From assembly GCA_046705545.1 (NCBI GenBank), contig JBJKQF010000081.1:1-8658 (forward strand): a DNA stretch of 8,658 bases, given 5' to 3'. The stretch comes from JAMCXS01 sp046705545 (lineage in GTDB: Bacteria > Acidobacteriota > Terriglobia > UBA7540). Positions 1 through 6,767 of the stretch are shown one piece after another. Below the pieces are notes generated by a model, which saw only the letters and a program-made list of their open reading frames with translations, was not told the DNA's origin and did not search any database. How positions within the stretch are numbered: position 1 is the stretch's first letter; each line of letters starts with the position of its first letter. A program made the translations under genes and the position numbers.

Positions 1-123
1 AAGATCGTTCAAGGCATGGCTGTAGCTCCGGAGCTGCCCGGCCTCAGCCTGGAACTCAAGCCTGAAGCCATCAAAGAGTATCAGGTGGGCGCGGCCGTCT
101 CTACCTCGGTAAAGTCAGCCTAG
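1..123 (+). CDS. C-terminal end of an enolase-superfamily (mandelate racemase/galactonate dehydratase-like) protein, 5' truncated
   Basis: An open frame enters from the left edge and ends at TAG (121-123), giving 40 residues. The tail contains the stretch PGLSLELKPEAIKEYQVG. Tails of this kind (PGLG-E followed by an acidic/Ala helix and a closing Y-x-V) are typical of the C-terminal capping segment of mandelate racemase/muconate-lactonizing-type enolase-superfamily enzymes, many of which dehydrate sugar acids. No catalytic residue lies in the visible part, so the family call rests on the tail alone. It lies 75 bases upstream of the creatininase-family gene in the same direction and may share a transcript with it, which would fit a sugar-acid or related catabolic operon. 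It could instead be another TIM-barrel protein. Confidence 0.5.
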   Translation, partial: KIVQGMAVAPELPGLSLELKPEAIKEYQVGAAVSTSVKSA

Positions 124-126
124 TCC

Positions 127-143
127 TCCGGGAGGCGCCCGGA
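127..143 (+). terminator. GC-rich hairpin after the first gene; weak terminator or attenuator candidate
   Basis: TCCGGG (127-132) pairs with CCCGGA (138-143) around a 5-base loop, 3 bases after the TAG stop. No U-run follows, so this is not a classic intrinsic terminator. It may simply stabilise the 3' end of the upstream message. Confidence 0.25.
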
Positions 144-198
144 ATCCCTCAATCCGTCCGGCCGCGCCAAGGAACAACGTCATTCGGGAGAAGCTGCT

Positions 199-975
199 AT
201 GGCCCTTTCCCTATTGATCGATGAGCTGACTTCGGCAGAAATTGGGGACCTCATCAGTTCCGGTTACGATTCCGTCATCGTTCCGCTTGGAGCCACAGAA
301 CAGCACGGGCCTGCACTGCCCTTGCTGGTCGATAACGAACACGGATTGCAGACAGCTTTGCGGGCCGCTCGGCTGCTGGGAAGTACGCTCGTGGGTCCGG
401 TTATCACTCTTGGCTATTCGGCTGAACATTTAGGCTTCCCCGGAACCATTTCGGTTTCCAGGGAGACCTTGGCCGGGATGATTCACGACGTTGCTGAAAG
501 CCACGCGCGTTCAGATTTCCGCATGGTCTATTTCTGGGTCGCTCACGGCGGCAACAATTCCGTCCTGCAAAACGTGCTTCCCAAAATTGAGTCCAAGTGG
601 CCGGGGTGTTACGTCACCGGCCTCAGAGACCTGAACCTTTATATTCAGAAAACCTGGGATACGGTTCCCTCAGTAAAAGGGATGGACTTGGCAAGGTCCG
701 GGTCGCACGCGGGCGAGTTTGAAACCTCCATGATGCTGGCGTCCCGGCCCGAACTTGTTCGCCTGGATAAGGCCGAGGAGGGGAACACGGCGCCGTTCAA
801 TACCTTTGCGAGCAAGCTGCAAGAGCAAGGAATGCGCGCTGTGGCTCCCAACGGAGTCCTCGGTGACCAGCGGCCGGCTGACGCGCCCCGGGGGAGCTTC
901 TATTTGGACGCGCTCGCCGAATATCTGGCCAGGGACTTCAAGCGCCAGCGCCAGGCCATCCAAGGGGGCGAATAA
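199..975 (+). CDS. Creatininase-family metal-dependent amidohydrolase
   Basis: The 258-residue product has the usual length and motifs of the creatininase (creatinine amidohydrolase) family, which are binuclear metal hydrolases of cyclic amides and related bonds. Visible motifs are PLGATEQHG with metal-ligand candidates E34 and H36, D45 in the following LLVDNEH segment, AHGGN at 115-119 (family NGHGGN) with H116, and SHAGEFET at 169-176, whose E173 probably supplies the last ligand. ATG 199 is supported by GGGAG at 186-190 with 8 bases of spacing. Its stop is one base before the ATG of the next gene, so translation is probably coupled. Family members include creatininase, MftE and FAPy deformylase, so true creatinine hydrolysis should not be assumed. 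The dehydrogenase neighbours suggest action on a carbohydrate-derived lactam, lactone or amide (inference). No signal peptide is visible, so it is probably cytoplasmic. Confidence 0.9.
   Translation: MALSLLIDELTSAEIGDLISSGYDSVIVPLGATEQHGPALPLLVDNEHGLQTALRAARLLGSTLVGPVITLGYSAEHLGFPGTISVSRETLAGMIHDVAESHARSDFRMVYFWVAHGGNNSVLQNVLPKIESKWPGCYVTGLRDLNLYIQKTWDTVPSVKGMDLARSGSHAGEFETSMMLASRPELVRLDKAEEGNTAPFNTFASKLQEQGMRAVAPNGVLGDQRPADAPRGSFYLDALAEYLARDFKRQRQAIQGGE
962..968 (+). promoter_or_regulatory. Ribosome binding site deciding the start of the Gfo/Idh/MocA gene
   Basis: AAGGGGG lies 8 bases before ATG 977, inside the last codons of the creatininase-family gene. It supports ATG 977 over any in-frame start further upstream, which would add residues read from the creatininase gene in another frame. 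Confidence 0.6.
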
Positions 976-976
976 G

Positions 977-2023
977 ATGAAACGATACCGTTTTGCCATG
1001 CTGGGACTCGGCCGGGTGGCGGACGTGCATTATGCCTCGCTTCAAGCCTTCCAAGATCGTGCAGAGCTGGCCGCCGTCTGCGACAGCCGCCCAGAAGCCG
1101 TTGGGCAACGCAGCCGGGAATGGCACGTGCCGGGTTTCACAGATTTTGAAAAACTCCTCGCTCAGACCGAGGTGGACGCGGTATGCATGCTTCTGCCTCA
1201 TCACTTGCATCCAAAGTTCGTCAAAATAGCAGCGCAGCACGGCAAGCACATTCTGCTGGAGAAGCCCCTAGCTCTCAGCCGCGAGCATGCGCAGGAAATC
1301 GTCGACGACGTCAAGAAATACGGCATTACGCTCCTCGTCGGCCATAACGGCATCTTCCACCCTGCTTTCGAACAGATGGTGGACTTTGTGCGCAACGGGT
1401 CAATAGGACGTCCTCTGTTTGCAAGGGGAACCTCCTGCGGCTGGCTGACTTTCCGTCCCTGGGACTTCCGGATGAAGAAGTCTGAAGCGGGAGGCGGCTG
1501 CTGGATCGACGCGGGCGGGCACTTGATCTATTCGCTGCGGGAAATTCTGGGCGACGTTGACTCCATAACCGGGATGACCGCCAACCTTGCCCGGCCGGAG
1601 ATGGAAGGCGAGGATCATGCCATTGCAATGCTCCGGTACAAATCCGGCGCTCTGGCCCAGCTCTATGTGAGCTATGGACACAAATTGCCGGGCTATCAGC
1701 ACGACTGGCCTCTCGGGTATCTTCACTCGATAGAGGTTTACGGAGACAAGGGCGCGATTCAATACGTCACCACCCCCGAGCCACGCCTGAGTTACTTTTC
1801 GGAAGTCCCGGAGGTGATGCCGGAAAAATGGCAAGGCTGGCTGAGCCACCAGCCTCCCGAACCTTTCGGAATCAGCTTTGAGAAGCAGTTCAAGCATTTC
1901 CTTGACTGTCTGGATACGGGTAAGCCTCCGCGTACCACAGCGACGGACGCGCTTGAGACGGTCAAAGTACTGCTCGCCCTCTATGACCGCGAGGCTGAAC
2001 TTCAGAGAATGCCGCCAAGATAA
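977..2023 (+). CDS. Gfo/Idh/MocA-family NAD(P)-dependent oxidoreductase
   Basis: The 348-residue protein has the standard two-domain layout. The N-terminal Rossmann fold carries GLGRVA (10-15, GxGxxA type) and D36 at the end of the second strand, which favours NAD(H). The family signature EKPLAL begins at E95 with catalytic-lysine candidate K96. The C-terminal substrate domain carries GGGCWIDAGGH (172-182), with D178 and H182 in the usual active-site positions. The family oxidises or reduces hydroxyl groups of sugars, inositols and sugar acids, or acts on glycosides through transient oxidation. The substrate cannot be read from the sequence. The start at MKRYRFAML is chosen because the Rossmann fold begins there and a good ribosome binding site precedes it. 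It sits one base after the creatininase-family stop, so the two are almost certainly co-transcribed. No secretion (Tat) signal is seen, so it is probably cytoplasmic. Confidence 0.92.
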   Translation: MKRYRFAMLGLGRVADVHYASLQAFQDRAELAAVCDSRPEAVGQRSREWHVPGFTDFEKLLAQTEVDAVCMLLPHHLHPKFVKIAAQHGKHILLEKPLALSREHAQEIVDDVKKYGITLLVGHNGIFHPAFEQMVDFVRNGSIGRPLFARGTSCGWLTFRPWDFRMKKSEAGGGCWIDAGGHLIYSLREILGDVDSITGMTANLARPEMEGEDHAIAMLRYKSGALAQLYVSYGHKLPGYQHDWPLGYLHSIEVYGDKGAIQYVTTPEPRLSYFSEVPEVMPEKWQGWLSHQPPEPFGISFEKQFKHFLDCLDTGKPPRTTATDALETVKVLLALYDREAELQRMPPR

Positions 2024-2085
2024 GACGGAAGTAACAGGATGGGAGGCCTGCACGCTGCTGCTGCCTGCCCATGAAAAGAGGGCTA

Positions 2086-2094
2086 TGCTATACT
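2086..2094 (+). promoter_or_regulatory. Extended -10 promoter candidate for the SDR gene
   Basis: TGCTATACT matches an extended -10 element (TGn plus TATACT, hexamer at 2089-2094). It lies in the 140-base gap before the SDR gene and would give a leader of about 60 bases. No convincing -35 hexamer is seen, which extended -10 promoters can tolerate. The SDR gene may therefore have its own transcription start despite following the upstream genes in the same direction. Confidence 0.4.
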
Positions 2095-2151
2095 CGCGCC
2101 TTCTCGAAAGTCTTAAGGGCGCCGAGTGCGCAGCCGTAAAAGACCCAGCAT

Positions 2152-2158
2152 AAGGTGG
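2152..2158 (+). promoter_or_regulatory. Ribosome binding site fixing the SDR start at ATG 2164
   Basis: AAGGTGG lies 5 bases before ATG 2164. An in-frame GTG at 2155 falls inside this element and is therefore unlikely to be the start. Confidence 0.6.
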
Positions 2159-2163
2159 ACAAC

Positions 2164-2961
2164 ATGAGTTCAACGGCGAAGTCTGATGGCCGAAAAGTTG
2201 CGCTGGTCACAGGAGCCAGCAAGGGAGTGGGAAGAGGGATCGCGCTGACGCTGGGGAAAACCGGTTACACGGTAGCCGTGAACTATCACGGCGACCCGAA
2301 AGGCGCTGAGGAAACCGCCGCTCAGATCCGCCGCGAAGGAAGCGAAGCGCTGGTGGTGGGAGGAGACGTCGGCGTCAAAACGGAAGTGGATCGCATGTTC
2401 GACGCTGTCCTGAAGGAATATGGAACAATCGCGGTTCTGGTAAACAATGCGGGAGTCCAGAGCTGGAAACCGCTGCTGGAACTGACGGAAGAGGAGTGGG
2501 ACCGCACTTTGCGAACCAATCTGAAAGGAACCTTCCTGTGCACGCAGCGAGCCGCACGCCACATGGCGGCACAGCGCCGGGGGAAAATCGTCAACATTGG
2601 CTCCGGGTGCAACAAAGTCCCCTTTCCCAACCTGGTGGACTACAGCAGCAGCAAAGGCGGCATTGAAATGTTCACGCGGGTTGCGGCCCTGGAACTGGGA
2701 CCGCTGGGGATTAACGTAAACTGCGTGGCGCCCGGCGCCATTGAAATTGAAAGAACCCGCCTCGAGGCTCCTGATTACGCCGCTACATGGTCTCCCTTGA
2801 CGCCCATGCGCCGCATTGGGAATCCGGCCGATATCGGCCGCGCCGTGGCGTTTCTGGTGTCTGATGAAGCCGAGTTCGTCACGGGACAAACCCTCTACGT
2901 CGACGGCGGACTCTTTTCCCAGGGCCCCTGGCCTTACGACTCCCAGAACCAGCAACCGTAA
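2164..2961 (+). CDS. Short-chain dehydrogenase/reductase (classical SDR, FabG-like)
   Basis: The 265-residue protein is a classical SDR. It shows the cofactor glycine motif TGASKGVG (16-23), NNAG (94-97), N119, and the catalytic set S147, Y160 and K164 (YSSSK), with the normal 13-residue Ser-Tyr spacing. PGAI follows at the usual position after the catalytic helix, and VTGQTLYVDGG is the standard C-terminal signature. SDRs of this type interconvert alcohols and ketones using NAD(P)H, for example 3-oxoacyl-ACP reductases, glucose dehydrogenases and 2-keto-3-deoxysugar-acid dehydrogenases. The neighbouring dehydratase-like, Gfo/Idh/MocA and hydrolase genes favour a sugar-derivative substrate over fatty-acid synthesis (inference). 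The C-terminus runs about ten residues past the canonical end (QGPWPYDSQNQQP), which is harmless variation. It has its own candidate promoter upstream. Confidence 0.93.
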   Translation: MSSTAKSDGRKVALVTGASKGVGRGIALTLGKTGYTVAVNYHGDPKGAEETAAQIRREGSEALVVGGDVGVKTEVDRMFDAVLKEYGTIAVLVNNAGVQSWKPLLELTEEEWDRTLRTNLKGTFLCTQRAARHMAAQRRGKIVNIGSGCNKVPFPNLVDYSSSKGGIEMFTRVAALELGPLGINVNCVAPGAIEIERTRLEAPDYAATWSPLTPMRRIGNPADIGRAVAFLVSDEAEFVTGQTLYVDGGLFSQGPWPYDSQNQQP

Positions 2962-2964
2962 AGA

Positions 2965-2976
2965 GGAAACGTTTCC
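2965..2976. promoter_or_regulatory. Perfect 12-bp palindrome resembling a LacI/GalR-family operator
   Basis: GGAAACGTTTCC is a perfect palindrome starting four bases after the SDR stop codon. The AAACGTTT core with a central CG is typical of LacI/GalR-family operators, which often control carbohydrate genes. Its place between two convergent genes is odd for an operator, and a palindrome this long is expected about twice by chance in a window of this size. Confidence 0.25.
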
Positions 2977-2989
2977 GAAGTCCAGGCCG

Positions 2990-3009
2990 GCCGGTGAGGC
3001 TCCGGCTTT
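2990..3009 (+). terminator. Hairpin with a short T run after the SDR gene
   Basis: GCCGG (2990-2994) pairs with CCGGC (3002-3006) across a 7-base loop and is followed by TTT, about 30 bases after the SDR stop. It is a weak candidate terminator between convergent genes. Confidence 0.3.
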
Positions 3010-3074
3010 CAGATCCAACACCCGGCGAGGCGTCGCCGATTATGCTGCCTCACTGGGACACCGGATGATCGTCA

Positions 3075-4124
3075 TCAGCTAGAGGAGCTTCCTGGCTTGC
3101 TTCGGTACTTCGCCCCCGTCTCAAGAAGTGCGCGCTGCGTTCGCTGGGGGGGAAGGCCGCGAAGAACCAACTCCAGGTCATCCACGGCCATGCGCCCGAT
3201 TTCATACATCATTTCCGGCACGTTTCCGGCGCGGTGCGCGGACAGAATCGTGTTCGGCGTGCGCCGGGCGCGATGGTTCGCCGGGATGGGCTCTTCCGGG
3301 AAAACGTCGATCGCAGCTCGAATCTGGCCTGACTCCGCTGCGTCCAGGAGGTCCTCAAAGTTCACAATCCCCGCGCGGCTAACCAGCACCACCACGGAGC
3401 CGCGTTGCATGAGACTGAAATATCTCTTGTCCAGCGAGCCGGCGTTCTCCGTGGTCGTTGGAGCAAGAATAAAGACGACCCTGGACCTCCGAAACATTTC
3501 CTCCAGCCCCACGGGCTGCAACTGCATGTCGCGCAAAACGTGATTATGAACCCAGGGATCGTAGGCCAGAATCTCGCCGCGGAACGGACGTAGCATTTGT
3601 ACCAGTTCCCGTCCAAGGTTGCCGCATCCGATGACGCCCATCGGCTTGCCTCGCAACAGAAAGCTGTCCGCAGTATCTTCCGCGCCGTAGAGAGATTCCC
3701 TTCCCACACGGGTCTTGGCGTCACCCTCCACCATCCCGCGCGCGGCAGCAATGGCCATGCCCAGTGCCATCTCCGCAACCGAAACCGCAAACACCGGAGC
3801 GATCGATGTGACGTAGATGTTGCGGCGGTGACACTCTTCGTAATCGATGTTCGGCAGAAAATTACCCTCGATATTGACGATTAGTCGCAGGTGCGGTGCG
3901 CGGTCCAGACGCTCGCGCGGCATGGCCGCCTGGCGGATCAACTCAACGGTGGCCGGCAGGTAATGGTCGATCTCGTCGGCGGGCGCGGGCCCGCCGTCAT
4001 ACCAGATCACCTGTCCCAGCGCTTCCAGACGACGCCGGTCTTCAGGGCTGAAGATAACATCCGTAAATCGGGGGTAGGGGTCGAGCAGAATCACTTTCTT
4101 GGTTCCGTTCACTTTGTCCACCAC
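3075..4124 (-). CDS. D-isomer-specific 2-hydroxyacid dehydrogenase (NAD-binding)
   Basis: The 349-residue product has the D-2-hydroxyacid dehydrogenase architecture. The NAD-binding motif GCGNLG is at 166-171, with D189 at the end of the next strand (AYDPW), indicating NAD preference. The catalytic triad is R250 (SRAGIVN), E278 (DVFPEEP) and H297 (SAHRAG). The family reversibly reduces 2-keto acids to D-2-hydroxy acids; glycerate, phosphoglycerate, lactate and formate dehydrogenases belong here. No ACT domain follows, so it is not a long-form SerA. The start is uncertain. GTG 4124 is used here, but in-frame GTG codons also occur at 4121 and 4112, and the AGGGTGG just upstream of 4112 could serve as a ribosome binding site. 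It converges with the SDR gene and is downstream of a possible small ORF whose stop is one base away. It may process a keto or hydroxy acid from the left-hand pathway (inference). Confidence 0.9.
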   Translation of the reverse strand: MVDKVNGTKKVILLDPYPRFTDVIFSPEDRRRLEALGQVIWYDGGPAPADEIDHYLPATVELIRQAAMPRERLDRAPHLRLIVNIEGNFLPNIDYEECHRRNIYVTSIAPVFAVSVAEMALGMAIAAARGMVEGDAKTRVGRESLYGAEDTADSFLLRGKPMGVIGCGNLGRELVQMLRPFRGEILAYDPWVHNHVLRDMQLQPVGLEEMFRRSRVVFILAPTTTENAGSLDKRYFSLMQRGSVVVLVSRAGIVNFEDLLDAAESGQIRAAIDVFPEEPIPANHRARRTPNTILSAHRAGNVPEMMYEIGRMAVDDLELVLRGLPPQRTQRALLETGAKYRSKPGSSSS

Positions 4125-4125
4125 C

Positions 4126-4341
4126 CTATCGAGTGTTGCAAATCCTCAGGCCGATCATAGCGCCGTCAAATTGCGCCGCAGATATAGTACTGTAATCGCC
4201 AAGCGCCTTCCAGGCAGCATTGAATTCAGCAAACCGGTCGCCTTCAGTCGTGCCGAGTTTCCCAAGCTTGCTGCTCATCCTGCCGGCAAAGCTCTTGAGC
4301 TGTTTTGTGTTTTTGATCTGAATATCTCCTCGCCTCGACAT
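4126..4341 (-). CDS. Possible small hypothetical protein, 71 residues
   Basis: I do not recognise a family. The frame begins at ATG 4341, has AAGG about 4 bases upstream, and ends at TAG (4128-4126), one base before the GTG start of the hydroxyacid dehydrogenase. That junction looks like translational coupling. The product is basic at the N-terminus (MSRRGDIQIKNTKQLKS), has no membrane segment and no cysteine pair, and its composition is protein-like (EFNAAWKALGDYST). Codon third positions look only moderately GC-rich. It may be a genuine leader gene or an open frame by chance. If it is not real, the region 4125-4468 is a 344-base non-coding gap. Confidence 0.35.
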   Translation of the reverse strand: MSRRGDIQIKNTKQLKSFAGRMSSKLGKLGTTEGDRFAEFNAAWKALGDYSTISAAQFDGAMIGLRICNTR

Positions 4342-4355
4342 TTTGCCTTGGCAAA
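4342..4355. repeat. Inverted repeat TTTGCC-TT-GGCAAA abutting the small ORF start
   Basis: Two perfect 6-base arms (4342-4347 and 4350-4355) are separated by 2 bases, directly next to the ATG at 4341. On the - strand the AAGG that would serve as ribosome binding site lies in the centre of the repeat. It could be a repressor operator or a small RNA hairpin masking the site. Confidence 0.35.
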
Positions 4356-4468
4356 GTTGACTGCGTCCACAGCCACTGTCCCGCCTGAACTGTCAGTTTC
4401 GTTAAGAGGCCCGGCCGCTAGCTACGGGTTGGACATCCATAGATTTCTTGAGCGTCACCCCTCGGTGG
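4356..4468. other. Intergenic stretch after the cytochrome b-c gene
   Basis: No gene, clear promoter or intrinsic terminator is visible. It contains the 3' leader of the respiratory transcript and must contain any promoter for the - strand small ORF and hydroxyacid dehydrogenase, unless those are read through from the respiratory genes. Confidence 0.4.
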
Positions 4469-5956
4469 TCATTCAAGACTATCCAAGTAAGTCCGGAGCG
4501 CCTTCACCTGGTCAGGAGTAAACGTAAAGTGAGGCATTCCGCCGGCATTCATCTGCGGCAGCGGGTGCTTGAAAAGATTTTCCATCTGCTCCTCCGAGAA
4601 CTTCTTTCCAATTCCGACCAATTTCGGAGCAAAAGAAGTTCCGACCGCGCCTTGGCCGTGGCAGGCGTAACAGGAGTGCGACTCGAAGATCTTTTTCCCC
4701 TGCGCTGCAAGCGGGTTGGGCGCTGAACCGGCCTTCGCAGCCTCCTTCGCTTGCGACCCGCCAACCATTTGAGGCGTAAAGGGCTGCTTCATATACTGCA
4801 CCTCCATACGATGTTGCTCGGCTATTTGCATTGAGACGTCTTTGTCATGAGAGTCCTGATAGTAGCTGTACGCCCCGAGTGTAATCAGCGCAAAGAAGAT
4901 TACAGAGAAGACGCCAACAGCGACGGGCCGCCGCCACGGCCTGCGCTCCAACCGGCGGTCAAAGAAAGGCAGTCCCACAAAAAGAGCGACGACGATTCCG
5001 GGGATGATCACGATCCGGGCAAACTCAGCCTGGCCGTGACCGATCTTCAGCCATTCAAAGAGCGGACGATAGTACCACTCCGGCCGCGGCAGAAAGTGAG
5101 TGTCGGCGGGGTTAGCCAAAGGCCCGAGCGCTGCAGGAGCAAAGTAGGCTGCAAAACCCAAAGCGATGATCAAAAACAACGCAAACCCCAAGTCCATGAG
5201 CAGCTGGCGCGGGTAAAAACTTTCCGTCTTTTGCTTGGGCTTCACAGGACTTTCGCCGATGGGTCCGGCCGCGCCCGCCTTGCGAAACAAATAGATATGA
5301 ATCGCCGCAAACAAAAAGATGAGGGCCGGGATGTAGAAAACATGCATTACAAAGAAACGTGAAAGCGTCAGCGTACCGATCTGGCTTCCTCCCCGCATCA
5401 GTTGCTTTGCGAGCCCACCGACAATTGGAATTTCGCTGGCAACATTCGTCCCAACAGCGGTGGCAAAATATGCTTTTTGGTCCCACGGAAGCAGATAACC
5501 CGTGAAGGCCATGCCCATAACCAGGGTGAACAGGACCGTGCCTGATACCCACAGCAGTTCACGCCTGCCCTTGTAGGAGCCGAAGAGAAAGGTCTGGCTC
5601 AAGTGCAGCAAGACGATAATCACCATCGCGCTAGCCCCATAAACGTGAAGGCTGCGCAGGAAGGACCCGGCAGCAACTACTTTGGTAATGTAGGCAACGG
5701 TGACGTGCGCATGGTCGACCGATGGGACATAGTAAAGCGCCAGGAAAATTCCAGTAATAAATTGGGAAATAAAAACAAAAAGCAAACCGGACCCGAAGAT
5801 ATAGGCAAACCGCGCGCCGCCCGGGATCGGTTCGTCCAGCGCTTCGTGCAACAGCTTGTCCAAACCGGTCCGCCGTTCGATCCAGAGAAACAGACGGCTG
5901 TGCTGCTGCCTGCGGCCGTTTTGGGGTGCATCATTTGGTGGAGGTTGTGTCGGCAT
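4469..5956 (-). CDS. Cytochrome b (b6 plus subunit IV) fused to a C-terminal cytochrome c domain, bc-type quinol oxidoreductase
   Basis: The 495-residue protein combines three parts. Residues about 50-225 are a cytochrome b6-like four-helix bundle with heme ligands H104/H118 and H205/H220. The helix D pair has 14 intervening residues, the b6-type spacing (13 in mitochondrial-type cytochrome b). GYLLPWDQ (153-160) follows helix C. Residues about 250-366 are subunit IV-like with the Qo-site motif PEWY (292-295) and three further helices. After seven helices the chain reaches the periplasm, where a linker (367-415) leads to a monoheme cytochrome c with CYACH (429-433) and M474 (GGMPHF) as likely distal ligand. 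The protein oxidises quinol together with the Rieske subunit, and the tethered heme c would take the role of cytochrome c1/f and possibly also of the mobile carrier. C429 and C432 are the only cysteines, so the extra heme ci attachment of plant b6 is absent. It starts 15 bases after the Rieske stop, with AGAGGA upstream. Confidence 0.93.
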   Translation of the reverse strand: MPTQPPPNDAPQNGRRQQHSRLFLWIERRTGLDKLLHEALDEPIPGGARFAYIFGSGLLFVFISQFITGIFLALYYVPSVDHAHVTVAYITKVVAAGSFLRSLHVYGASAMVIIVLLHLSQTFLFGSYKGRRELLWVSGTVLFTLVMGMAFTGYLLPWDQKAYFATAVGTNVASEIPIVGGLAKQLMRGGSQIGTLTLSRFFVMHVFYIPALIFLFAAIHIYLFRKAGAAGPIGESPVKPKQKTESFYPRQLLMDLGFALFLIIALGFAAYFAPAALGPLANPADTHFLPRPEWYYRPLFEWLKIGHGQAEFARIVIIPGIVVALFVGLPFFDRRLERRPWRRPVAVGVFSVIFFALITLGAYSYYQDSHDKDVSMQIAEQHRMEVQYMKQPFTPQMVGGSQAKEAAKAGSAPNPLAAQGKKIFESHSCYACHGQGAVGTSFAPKLVGIGKKFSEEQMENLFKHPLPQMNAGGMPHFTFTPDQVKALRTYLDSLE

Positions 5957-5971
5957 AATGTACGATTCCTC

Positions 5972-6565
5972 TTATTCCACTTGCTTTTTATATGACAGGA
6001 GAGCCTGAAAATATTCATAGCGGACCATTAAGGCGCCTTTCTCGACCTTCGCAGGCAGCGTGTCCATTCCCCGCAAAGCAGGCCCTCGGAGCAGAGAACC
6101 ATCAGGGGCAAACTGGCTGCCATGGCAGGGACACATAAACTTGCCCTCGGCCGAGTTCCAAGGCACTTCGCAGCCTAGGTGCGGACAGACTGCTGTCAGC
6201 ACTTCGGTATCATCAACAGCATCCCTCCTTTTTCCTTTGGTGACGTACACGGGTTTGCGCGAAATTGCTTCGCGCCATCCGTCGACCTGTTTGATCCTAA
6301 CGACCCGCCTGACGGGTGCTGTGAGGGATGCGTATTGATTGTCACTGCCCAAATCCGACCACGAGAGAGAGGTCGTCGTGGCGAAAACCGGGTAGAGCAC
6401 GTAGCGTACCAGAGGGACTGCAAGCAATGCTCCCATCGCAGCCGTGCCCACAGCAATCAACCACAGGAAAAACGACCTTCTTCCTTCTAGAATTCGCTTG
6501 TCCTGGACGGCGTTATTGGCGGCCGGAGCCGTCTCAACGCCTTTTCGGTCTGAGTTTGTTTCCAT
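5972..6565 (-). CDS. Rieske [2Fe-2S] protein of the bc-type complex
   Basis: The 197-residue protein has one N-terminal membrane anchor (about 32-53) directly after a twin arginine pair (GRRSFF, R29-R30), which fits Tat export and N-terminal anchoring of Rieske proteins. The periplasmic domain carries both cluster boxes: CPHLGC (127-132) and CPCHGS (145-150). C127, H129, C145 and H148 bind the 2Fe-2S cluster, while C132 and C147 form the structural disulfide. The protein moves electrons from quinol at the Qo site to the heme c domain. The start at ATG 6565 is supported by GGAG 7 bases upstream. The cytochrome b-c gene follows at 15 bases, so both are one transcription unit. It lies 202 bases downstream of the oxidase subunit I gene in the same direction. 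Confidence 0.95.
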   Translation of the reverse strand: METNSDRKGVETAPAANNAVQDKRILEGRRSFFLWLIAVGTAAMGALLAVPLVRYVLYPVFATTTSLSWSDLGSDNQYASLTAPVRRVVRIKQVDGWREAISRKPVYVTKGKRRDAVDDTEVLTAVCPHLGCEVPWNSAEGKFMCPCHGSQFAPDGSLLRGPALRGMDTLPAKVEKGALMVRYEYFQALLSYKKQVE

Positions 6566-6767
6566 CCGTCAACTCCAAATCTATAATTGAAATATAGGTG
6601 TGCACTCTTGGAACCATGGCCGCTCTGGGCGGTCTGCAGGCCCCATGATCAAGCGCCCGGTTCTTCTTCTATATTAGTCCAGCATAGCAAGGCAGCCACC
6701 GCCAGGGTTGAGAGTCTCTTGCTGTTCTTGCTGAAGGAAAAAGAGCAAGAGGTTCCAGAAAGTCCGT
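6566..6767. other. Intergenic stretch between oxidase subunit I and the Rieske gene, with an inverted repeat
   Basis: No gene is seen in these 202 bases. CTCTTGCT (6716-6723) and AGCAAGAG (6744-6751) are perfect inverted arms separated by 20 bases, 17 bases beyond the subunit I stop. CTTGCTG also occurs as a direct repeat at 6718-6724 and 6727-6733, so a tighter 6-bp hairpin is possible. No T-run follows on the - strand, so this is not a classic terminator. AT-rich sequence at 6576-6597 (TATATT and ATTATAG on the - strand) could hold a -10 element for the Rieske gene, without a good -35. Confidence 0.35.

Noticed and set aside
755..976. An in-frame upstream extension of the Gfo/Idh/MocA gene beginning near 755.
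   Set aside because: It runs through the creatininase-family coding sequence in another frame. The Rossmann fold begins at ATG 977, which has its own ribosome binding site.
2155..2163. GTG 2155 as the start of the SDR gene.
   Set aside because: The GTG lies inside AAGGTGG, which is correctly spaced for ATG 2164. The three extra residues have no family support.
2170..3021. A long antisense frame (283 codons) across the SDR gene.
   Set aside because: It is a shadow of a GC-rich gene with strong SDR motifs on the + strand. The antisense product shows no recognisable domain.
6582..6587. TATAAT on the + strand near the Rieske start.
   Set aside because: There is no suitably spaced -35 and no + strand gene downstream. 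It is most likely chance in a short AT-rich patch.
6716..6751. Intrinsic terminator after subunit I.
   Set aside because: The arms are good, but the loop is long and no T-run follows on the - strand, so only an inverted repeat is reported.
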